Shown: in pieces, positions 51,191 through 60,483 of the stretch
How the letters are laid out: the number at the start of each line of letters is the position of its first letter
Numbering within the stretch: position 1 is the first letter of the stretch
Assembly: GCA_029204225.1 (NCBI GenBank)
Contig: CM055111.1
Coordinates: 41,292,815 to 41,356,814 of the forward strand
Direction: 5' to 3'
Length of the DNA: 64,000 nt
Source: Diphasiastrum complanatum
Lineage: Eukaryota > Streptophyta > Lycopodiopsida > Lycopodiales > Lycopodiaceae
Made by a program: the position numbers and the translations under genes
The notes under the pieces: model-generated
What the model was told of the DNA's origin: nothing
What the model saw: only the letters and a program-made list of their open reading frames with translations
Database searches by the model: none

Positions 51191-53830
51191 CTCTCCCTTA
51201 AGCTCAAATGTGGTAGGAGTAAAGAAATTTATTGTAGCAACGTCTGGAGTGTCCAAAAGATGTTATGCAATCCCTTCTGCCCTGTACTTGACTCACACTT
51301 AAGCACACCATTTAACCACCAGGTTTGGCACACAAAGTATCATGCACACACAATGCTCATATATAGAGTCTATCACACTCTCCACCAACTGACTCGTCCC
51401 CAATTCAGCTTGAACACAAGTGGACCAGATGAACGACATGGCTCAAACTGTGGAAATCCCACTGCCACCATGAGACTTACATCCTCCATCTAGCTAGGCT
51501 GACATCCTATCAGGCACTTACAAGCACAAACCCGTAAAGTTGACATAAATGAGAGACTGAGGCTCAATCTAAGGAGATCTTACTACCACCATAAGATTGT
51601 ACCCTCACCAGATAGTAGATATAATAACAAGTCAATGAGCATAAAATGACTACTTTGTTTCTGACGTAGCAAATGCACAACCATATACAACTCTGACGTA
51701 GATCTAGAATCCCGTGACAAGGTAACATGCAAGCACACATTCATGCAAACTAGCACGAATATGTCAAATACATGACCAGGCATGTCCAAACTATGATATC
51801 ATGTCGTACCAGCACTTGTCACCTGTAGATCCACTGCTACACCACTGGTCTCCAAATCAGGTCCTCAACCATGGCTAGCACCTGTAACCAAGATGTCCTC
51901 ACATCCAAGCATATCCAACTATCCAATAAGTTCTGAAAGTTGATTTCCATTCATTTTCCAATGCTCCAAGCACAAGAGTCTACCAAGGACTCAATGAATG
52001 AATGCACACAAATCTCACCATAGTCTATACCTGAGTAGCTTGCCCATCTCCCAAAGACACTGATAATGATCTACCTATCCTACATCCCATGTAGGTTCAA
52101 TTTCCCATGCTTGACGTTGCCAACTCCGATTTGACCAATACATAGGCCTCCCACCAAGGAGCCTATCTCCCCACACATGATGCACCAACTGAAGAACATC
52201 CACTATGCATACAAAACGTATCATACCTGAGCAACTATAGCATCTTCATGAGTGCCACTCCAATGGACTCGTCATCCATATATGATGCTCACCTGATGTC
52301 TCAATCCTGGTTGCCATCCTACTATCCAAGCCGATCGTCGATCACCTGTCTCTCCTAGCTCCTAGCATATGCTCGCTCTCCCTGGCTATGTGCCACCCGA
52401 CACCATGCCAATGCAATCTCATCCATGAGTCGCCACTCACGGGATCCCGAGACTACCGTCCTCCTGATCATATTGAGGTATATGGCTCTCAGTGACTTCC
52501 TCTAGGCTTTCTGATCTCATCACCTATGGATCTGAGCCATACAGGTTCCAACACATGTACCAAGCTTAGACTCTTGCAAATACAGCCAAATGCATGAAAG
52601 CTATAATTAGCTGATCCACGTCTGTGATGGTAGATGTCTCCCCATCGATGCCAATGCCAATGCCAATCATTGGCCTCCTACTGTATCACCAAACTATACT
52701 CCCAAATGAGTACACCATGAAGTCCTCACCCTCAGTGTTCCCTCCAGTAGATCGCTAGCAAAACACTCATCATAGTATTTGCCCTTCGATCACACCCAAC
52801 CGTGCGATCTCCAATAGCTCTCCATCCTAGAGCTAGCTCTCAAAGCTTCACACTTTGTCCATTTGCGTTTGTAGCATCCTGATTCCATCATGAATCGCAC
52901 TTGTAAGTCTTGTTCATCTCCAATGACTCAAGTCCAATATGAAATAGCTGCCCCCTGATGATCATCCCATGTCATCCTACAGTCCATCCCTATCAGGTAT
53001 TACATGCTATCCTCGATCTCGAAGATCTGAGCATCTACCATGTAGTGCTCACCTGTATTCCCTCAAGCTAGCTCCAAGCTACTCTTGTGAATGATTCCTA
53101 ACCATTACCTAATAATACACTAAGATGTGAACCCCAAACCCACCATCAAGTCCCTCACATGACATGACATGCCAATATCCCCCCAAGTGAACCTGTGAGA
53201 TCTTTCCCCACCAACTGATCTGCACTTTGTCATCAATGGAATCTGCATCCCTGATGCAATACTGATATGGCAAATTGACTTGACTTTTTCAGAATAGGCT
53301 ATTGAAGTGTATCTCTCGATGACAAAACTAATACATTGCTTCACAACTACATTGACTTGATCAAAATTGACTTACCAACTGCAAAACTGCAAAGTCATCA
53401 CACTTACCACTCGCCAAGAGCATCCAAAGTGTGATTATCGACCCGTTCTTCATCCTTCATGTGTCCCACACATAGCTCGTCCAATGCAAGTCTGCTATCC
53501 TGCCCAATGGCTTCCAACTGGCACTTCCATCACCTGTGACCGTCAAACATTAGAGAAACTTAGAGCCCAAAGAGGGCCTTTGAAAAAGATGCTTTTTTAT
53601 TTTTTTCTTATTTTTGTTGCCATGTGGACCAATTGAAAACTTGAAATCGGGGTTCTACGTAACGTAGAATTTTTCAAATATAAATAAAATAAAAACTTTT
53701 AAAATATATTGTTGTTTTGTCGGGCAACATGTGGAAATGCTATTGGTTGATGAGGCCTGCCCTTCCAGCTCATCACTGCCCGAAGAGACCCAAAAATATT
53801 GAAAATGAATATGACAGATAGTTGAGATTA
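51191..53830 (-). other. Non-coding internal region, possible large non-autonomous LTR element
   Basis: About 2.6 kb next to the polypurine tract shows no gag-pol similarity on either strand, although the LTR end is well formed. It is C-rich on the plus strand with many CATGT/CCATC phrases. This fits a LARD-like element with a non-coding interior or a fully decayed copia. No primer site or second LTR was found. Confidence 0.35.
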
Positions 53831-54025
53831 GAAAATCGATGTACCATTAATGTATACGCATTGTCAAATCATAGTCAACAGAGTTAACCAGAGTTAATTT
53901 GTGGCGCCAAATAGATCAGTGTTTCAAATTTTTGCCAACACATTTTCTCAGATTCATGGCTTTTTGTCTACGCAAATTTTCAGATTCATAGTTCATTGTT
54001 TCAGATTTTTGCATGCAAATTACGA

Positions 54026-54736
54026 ATGGCGCCAGCAAGGAAGCCGTGCTCCTTAATCGACTCTGTGCTTCTATTCAACAAGATAGATGACAATAGATTA
54101 TGGGTGCCAAGAAAATATTCAAAAAACTCTTGGATTTTGATGCATCCATCATCAAGAGGAGCATTTTGAAAAAGAAAAAGTTCAAAACTATCATCTTATT
54201 GGAAGGCCAGAATTTTGGATTTCAAAACATCATCAAGAGGAAAACCTATTTCTGAAATTCTACTCCAAAATGTATATATGCATTCAGAGATAAATGTGCA
54301 AGGATTGAACCGTCAAGATCACAAAAAAAGCAACTGAGTATTGATATTTTTGATACTTTGATTTTTCTCATTCATAAATATCTAATAGTAAACTTGTCAA
54401 TTTGATCATTTTTCTCTTGCAGATTTATATCCATCCAATATAAATGAATGGGAGCCGAGTGGATCTTTAGCAGGTGTGTTAGATGTTATTCACACTGATA
54501 TTGGACAGCTACAATATCGAGGTAGAACTATAAAAGATCTAGCTGATAGTAGGATCTTTTTTTATGGATCAATGTACATTCTTGATACAAAAGAAAATTT
54601 TGGACAAATAGTACCAATTCCATTATCTAGTTTTGAAAGTGATGAATGGATTGCACCAGATGCTACAGTTTCAAAATCATTTCGTTGCAAGATATATAAT
54701 GATGTAAAAAACTCATTAAAAATGAGCACGAGATAA
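54026..54736 (+). pseudogene. Unknown gene fragment, probably two exons
   Basis: ATG 54026 opens a 47-codon frame (MAPARKPCSLIDSVLLFNK to SSRGAF). Further open pieces follow in other frames. At 54421 a good splice acceptor (TTTCTCTTGCAG) precedes a 104-codon open stretch encoding YPSNINEWEPSGSLAGVLDV, then QLQYRGRTIKDLADSRIFFY and FESDEWIAPDATVSKSFRCK, ending at TAA 54734-54736. The composition looks protein-like, but I recognise no family. It may be a captured host fragment or part of an element like that at 60484-63236, which has the same exon-intron style. Both ideas are inference. Confidence 0.35.
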
Positions 54737-54948
54737 AAAAAAGTCAGATTGAGTTGGTTTATTTCCTTGAATATATTTGTGGATTTCTTTTCAAGTGTCA
54801 ATGTACACAAAACCCCAACGATGTTTGTATACAAAAATTTATCAGATAGTTTATTATCTAAAGTTATGGATGAAGGCTGAGACAAAAGATCAGATGGAGA
54901 AATAAAATACAGAATTAAAATGTCTTCAATGTGCTTTATTATCAAATT

Positions 54949-55130
54949 GAAAAACAAACCCCTGCGCAACAAGAGGCAGAACTAGAGCCAGTGCCAATGG
55001 ATCCAATGGGTCAACCTGTACCTGTCGCGTCCTTGCAAGCAGTCCGAAGGGCACCTCGGATGGAGATACCAAAATACGATGGATCATCAGATCCCATCCG
55101 CCTCCTCGACGCATTGCACAAGTGGCAATG
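54949..55130 (+). pseudogene. Ty3/gypsy gag N-terminal fragment
   Basis: The open stretch encodes a Pro/Gln-rich segment followed by APRMEIPKYDGSSDPIRLLD, the typical start of plant gypsy gag (P-x-Y-D/S-G-x-x-D-P). It is cut off after ALHKW. Confidence 0.55.
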
Positions 55131-55194
55131 CCATTGTGTCAGTTTGAGATTCTGTTTCAAAACTGGACACTCACTGGCAGTATGGTTTTGGAAA

Positions 55195-55656
55195 CCGGAC
55201 ACCATACATTCTCCCTTCGAGGATACTATCATTGGTTCAGTTCTGATGTGTACGGAGATGACGCTACAGCTTCTTGTAAGGCCTTACGTTTTTTATCAAA
55301 CTGGGCCGTTAATTGCTCCATCTGCTATTTGTGTAGTTTCATCATTTGTTCCATCAGCAGATCTGTTAAGATATTGGAAGTAGTGGAGGTTGATTCTACC
55401 CATGGAGTCAGATGATGGGTTGTTGGATAAGAGTCATTGTCTGAGCCTTCGTCCTCTTCTATGATAGCGTCTTCCATGGCTTCCTACAACGTGGCATACA
55501 CTGCTCCCCACATTTGAGCTCTCTTCGGATGCTTCATGGTAATCCAGTGAGAAACCACATAATCACCGCATGATCGGGAGTCAGAGCTGTGTTGCATTCG
55601 GATCTGAGATGCTTAACCCATTCAATGTAGTCCCAGACCCTTTCTCTCTTTCCCAT
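55195..55656 (-). pseudogene. Ty3/gypsy gag middle fragment, opposite strand
   Basis: From ATG 55656 the minus strand encodes ERVWDYIEWVKHLRSECNTA, then LTPDHAVIMWFLTGLP, a stop, and in the next frame AQMWGAVYATL and EAMEDAIIEEDEGSDND. The WFLTGL motif and the EAM-acidic tail are typical of gypsy gag. It lies head-on to the N-terminal gag piece at 54949-55130, so the two come from an inverted rearrangement or two insertions. Confidence 0.5.
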
Positions 55657-55859
55657 CTTGACCCTAATCTATGGTGCACAAATAAGTACACACCACTTAC
55701 CACCACTTTGGCTTTTGACTAATTACAAAACTTAGCAAACTTAAATTAGCTTAAAGATTGGTCTTTTAATATTATTTTGATTACATGGTGCAAAGTCTAG
55801 TTTATTTAAAATACATTATTTACAAGTGCTCATTGGGCTATGGGCTTGATGGATTTCTA

Positions 55860-56663
55860 TGCTCAAGTCCAAATCCATTCGGTAATGAGCATTCTAAAAA
55901 ATTTGTCGAAGTCTGACTCCATCGACTTCGAAGTCATCAAAGTGTGAAGTCCGACTTCATCGACTTCGACTTCTCCATATATATACTCAACTTACTCCAT
56001 CAACTCGACATTGACTTACTCGACAATCAACTCCATCGACATCGACTTACTCAACATCAACTTTAACACTAACTCCATCAACTCCATCGACAATCCGACT
56101 TCGTCAACTTACCCGACTTTGCTGACACTTCATCAACTCTCAATTAACTCGACTTACTCGACTCCTTCATTAAGAAAAAGTCGATCCATGTATTGTCAGT
56201 ACATAGACTTTACTACTTACAGATGGCTACCTACTAAAGTGCGACTCTAATTAATTAAGTAGGTAGATCCAAAGTACTGAATTGTAAGACATGTAAATAA
56301 AGTCTGTATCTTTTAGTCCGTATTTTTAATGTTGATTATGCTGATTATGCAACGATATTTCGCTGAAACTAGTTTTAGTGCAACACTGTCTCGCACTTAT
56401 GCTTCAAGCTCTTGTACTCATTTTCTATTAATTAGAGTGCATTTTGTCCACACTTCTATTTTTGTTCTATTGCACATTGCTACTATTCATTCATCTTGAT
56501 CTTTTGTTGGTAACTGACACACTTCTAATCCTCAACCATCCATTGCTAAACTTCTGCTGCTATTACACATTTCGAACTTGATATCAAAGTTCTATATCTA
56601 CTAAACTATCTACTAATCTGATATCAATCGATACTCCTACCAATATCCCAAATTTTTTTGACA
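55860..56663 (+). repeat. copia-12 5' LTR
   Basis: 804 bp. It contains a TATA-like CATATATATACTC at about 55974. It also has a striking 190-bp tract of ACTYYATCGAC/ACTTACTCGAC-type units (about 55910-56170). It ends immediately before the primer site. Confidence 0.75.
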
Positions 56664-56675
56664 TGGTATTAGAGC
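56664..56675 (+). promoter_or_regulatory. copia-12 primer binding site
   Basis: TGGTATTAGAGC, one mismatch to the tRNA-Met consensus, directly after the 5' LTR. Confidence 0.8.
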
Positions 56676-56809
56676 GGATGGTTCAGTGATCTGCATTTCT
56701 ATTGCAAGTTATCAATCTTGTATCTAGCAAGATATCATTTCAGCGAGTGTGTAGCCAGTAGTATTTCGATATTGTTGTTTCTACCAATGATCTTGCTCTC
56801 AATGCTAGA

Positions 56810-58658
56810 ATGAATCTGTCTTCTAGTTCATCTCTAATTGACAAACTCGATAGAGAGAACTACCATCTTTGGAAGTCCAAGATAAAGGTAGTACTACTTG
56901 CCAAAGAACTATGGGACATCGTTGATGGCATAGAGGCCAATCCAGGGTCGATGCAACCAACATCACCAAATGGAGACAAAGAGATGGAAAGACATTTGTC
57001 TTAATCACTCTAAATATTAAAGACTCTCAAATCATCCATATTTGAGCTGCTTATCACGACTGCTGCCTATCTACAGAATCGATCCATTACAAAAGCCTTG
57101 AACAGAAAAATACCTTATGAGGTATGGATAGGATCAAAGCCATCACTCAAGCATATTCGAATGTTTGAATGCATTGCTTACACTCAAATCTCTGCTGACT
57201 TAAAAAGGAAACTAGACGACACAAGCAGAACGTTGATTTTCATTGGCTATTCCTCATACCACAATGCATACAAGCTTTACAATCTGAATGTACAGAAATC
57301 GTTCACAAGTAGAGACATCATTTTTGTGAAAGATTGGTTCTTCAACCACAAGGGAAAAGCTCCATCAAATTTCGATTCTAGTGTCGGCACTAGCTCCGAC
57401 GAACTCAAGATTGATCAGAAAATCGACATAGACTCCAACAATGAGTCAGACTCTCAATGAATCGAATCGCATTAGAGGACCTAAACCCTAAACCCATAAG
57501 ATCGAACTGATCCAGATAGCCTCCATCTTGATTTATGGATGATCCAGCTTGCTACTTTTTGTAGGAACCATGTAGTGTATCAGAGGCAATATCAACTCCA
57601 TATGATGATCAATGGAAAGGGACACATAATTTGATTCTCTAATTGAGAATCAAACATGGATTGTAACTGAGCTGCCAAAGGATCAAAATCTGATTCCAGC
57701 AAACGGATATTCAAAGTGAAGTATGATGCTGAAGGAAAACCAAATTGATACAAGGCTATACTGGTCGCCAAAGGCTTCTCTCAGATTCTAGATCTAGATT
57801 ATTCAGAGACCTTCAGCCCTATCATTAAGCATACTTCGATTCGACTACTACTCTCCTTTGCAGTTGTAGTCGATATCGAAGTCCACCAAATGGATGCCCA
57901 AACAACTTTCTTGAAAGGGGATTATCGAAGAAGAGATTTACATGTCGCAACCAGAAGGATACGAGCTCAAGGGTAAGGAGCACCTTGTTTGTAAATCCAC
58001 AAGGCTCTGTATGGTCTAAAACAATCACCAAGTGTCTGGTTTCAAAAGATCAATGCGTTTCTAGTCGATAATGGTTTTCTTCCAAATTCAACAGACTCAA
58101 ATGTCTACTTCAAGTCTTTCTTGACTTCATAATCATCACTCTTTATGTAGATGATACGTTACTATTTAGTAACAATCTAAATTTACTGAAGGATACAAAA
58201 TGGATGTTAGCACAAGAGTACAAGATGACTGATATGGGTCCAACCCATTACTACCTTGTAATCTAGACTCATCGAAATCAATCCAATAGACAAATTTATA
58301 TCAATCAACAACGATATCTCACTAATGTGCTGAAATAGCTGTGAGAAATGCTACCAAGAAGGCAATTTGGCTAAAGAACCTGCTTGCAGATATAGACCTT
58401 GCTCAGCTACATCCAACTACTATATATTGTGATAATCAAAGCACAATAGCACTTTTGCTAAATCTGAGATTTCACTCTCGAAGCAAGCATATCAAAATCA
58501 TGTATCACTACCTTAGAGAAAAAGTGCAAAGCAAGGAAGTGTCATTGGTTTATTGTCGGACAGATTTTATGGTAGTAGATTGCTTCACAAAGGCATTATC
58601 CAAGAATCACCACATTAGATTTAACAACATGCTAAATCTAAAGATCCAAGTTTTTTAG
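56810..58658 (+). pseudogene. copia-12 gag-pol (internally deleted, broken)
   Basis: Gag starts at ATG 56810 (LIDKLDRENYHLWKSKIKVV) and stops at 57004. The rest of gag, the protease and the front of integrase are missing. The integrase tail resumes near 57057 (TTAAYLQNRSITKAL, PYEVWIGSKPSL) and is open to 57460. Reverse transcriptase is recognisable but shifted at about 57700-58320 (AILVAKGFSQ, ALYGLKQSPSVWFQKI, LYVDDTLLFSN). The sequence jumps near 58335 to RNase H (IYCDNQSTIALLLN, RSKHIKIMYHYLREK, VVDCFTKALS), ending at TAG 58658. Two internal deletions and several stops make it non-functional. Confidence 0.85.
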
Positions 58659-58682
58659 GATCTAGTACATTAAAAATTTCTA

Positions 58683-59500
58683 TGCTCAGGTCCAAAATCC
58701 ATTCGGTAATGAGCATCTTGAAAAATCTATTGAAGTTTGACTCCATCGACTTCGAAGTCCGAAGTCCAACTTCATAGACTTCCACTTCTCCATGTATATA
58801 CTCAACTTACTCCATCAACTTGACATCGACTTACTCGACAATCGACTCCATTGATATTGACTTACTCAACATCAACTTCAACACTAGCTCCATTAACTCC
58901 ATTGACAACCCGACTTCGTCGACTTACCCGACTTCGTTGACACTTCATCAACTCTCAACTAGCTCGACTCCCTTGACTCCCTCATTAGGAAAAAGTCAAT
59001 CCATGTACATTCAGATGACACTGACAATTCACCTACTTGTCCATAGACTTTACTACTTACAAAGACAGCTACCTACTACAATGTGGCTCTAATTAATTAA
59101 GTAGGTAGATCCAAAGTATTGAGCTATAAGGCATCTAAATAAAGTCTGTATCTTTCAGTCAATATTATTAATGCTGATTATGCAATGATTTTTAATTGAA
59201 GCCAGTTTTAGTGCTACATTGTCTCGCGCTTATGCTTCAAGCTCTTGTACTCATTTTCTATCATTCAGAGTGTATTTTTTCCACACTTCTATTTTTGTTC
59301 TATTGCGCATTGCTACTGTCCATTCATCTTGATCTTTTGTTTGTAATTGATGCACTTCTGAATCTAGAATCGTTCATGGCTAAACTTCTGCTGCTATTAC
59401 ACATTTCGAACTTGATATCAGAGTTTTATTTCTATAAGATCTCTACTAATCCGGCGATATCAATCAATACTCATACCAGTATCCCATAGTTTTCCGACAG
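58683..59500 (+). repeat. copia-12 3' LTR
   Basis: 818 bp matching the 5' LTR, with the same TCGAC-rich tract at about 58740-58980. It ends ...TTTTCCGACA. Confidence 0.75.
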
Positions 59501-59633
59501 CTCACAGGATGCCATAGCCCTCACAACTTATTTCTACTACTTCATATTATTTTATTTATATACAAGAAATACCCACAACATTCAATCCTTGGGTGGAAGA
59601 GATTTGGAATCTCCAAAGCCATGTATCCTACCT

Positions 59634-60092
59634 ATAAAGTCCTCAGACCAAGGATCCTATTCTAAGCATGCCAATCACAAGCAACACATGGGAACCTGAT
59701 GGCGGACAAACCAACCCAACCAAACCTAGATTGAACGAATCTAGCCCCCAAGCTATGGATCAATCACTCAGAGAGGAATGAGGCATCACACCAGCAGCAT
59801 CTTGCCATCGGTCATGCTATCAAGCATACACTAGTGAGAGCCCAATAGGTATACTTATATCCTCCAAGGCCCATGCACCACTAGTAGTGCATTGTGACAC
59901 CTCACTGGACACCTCTGCAGCCTATCTGGGCCACGTCATCTAGTTCCCCAATGACTCACTGATTGATCCATAGCTCGGGGGCTAGATCCGTTCGATCTAG
60001 GTTTGGTTGGGTTGGTTTGTCCACCATCAGGTTTCCTTGTGTTGCTTGTGATTGGCATGCTTAGAATAGGATCCTTGGATTGAGGACTTTAT
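59634..60092. repeat. Long inverted repeat, arms about 133 bp
   Basis: The left arm (59634-59766) and right arm (59960-60092) are reverse complements at over 90 percent by eye (shared GGATCCTATTCTAAGCATGC and CCAACCCAACCAAACCTAGA), with a 193-bp spacer. The right arm abuts a tRNA-Met primer-like site, so the arms are probably two copies of one LTR end in opposite orientation. Confidence 0.88.
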
Positions 60093-60094
60093 AT

Positions 60095-60106
60095 TGGTAT
60101 CAGAGC
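60095..60106 (+). promoter_or_regulatory. tRNA-Met primer-like site
   Basis: A perfect TGGTATCAGAGC follows the right arm of the inverted repeat. The preceding bases (CTTTATAT) do not end in CA, so the LTR edge is imperfect. No gag follows. Confidence 0.6.
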
Positions 60107-60112
60107 AATGTC

Positions 60113-60170
60113 ATGCCCATGACTGGTCTCAGGTAACGTGTCCACGTTACCTGAGACCAGTCATGGGCAT
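60113..60170. repeat. Perfect 28-bp hairpin with 2-nt spacer
   Basis: Bases 60113-60140 are the exact reverse complement of 60143-60170, with TC between. The sequence begins ATGCCCATGACTGG and its centre is CACG/CGTG-flanked (GTAACGTG-TC-CACGTTAC). Confidence 0.97.
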
Positions 60171-60483
60171 ATATTAGTCCTCAGAATTTTCATTTTTTTG
60201 GCAGAATTTTTGGTTTTCACTCCCAATATCGCTCTCAAGCGCGCTCTCTCACCATTCAAACGTCTGCCCTCTCAGTTAACGCTCAAGACTGATATCGCTA
60301 GTAGTCCACTATCGCTTTCGAGGGTGCATCTCGTTTCTTAAAATATTCTGTGTATATCTTGTGCTCAAAACTGATATTCAATTTCAGTATCGATCTCAAG
60401 CGTCCTTTTATCGCAATTTTTTTTGTTTTCATTTACTTTGCTTTTGTTCAAACTTTTTTTTTGTTAATTTTCTTTTTCTAAGA

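Larger units (their letters stand above)
55860..59500 (+). mobile_element. copia-12: Ty1/copia element with both LTRs
   Basis: The 5' LTR is about 55860-56663 and the 3' LTR about 58683-59500. The primer site is TGGTATTAGAGC at 56664-56675. The inner boundaries are firm (GACA before the primer site; CCGACA at 59500). The outer start is set at TGCTCA, where the two copies begin to match. No 5-bp target duplication was seen with these limits. The element is about 3.6 kb because of large internal deletions. Confidence 0.8.

Noticed and set aside
60138-60341. 67-codon frame starting in the hairpin
   Set aside because: It begins at the palindrome and runs through T-rich leader; the H3-like start at 60484 is in a different, supported frame.
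60361-60483. Upstream in-frame extension (41 codons) of the H3-like ORF
   Set aside because: It is translated from T-rich leader and gives a Phe-rich stretch. The ARTK-type start at 60484 fits the histone N-terminus.
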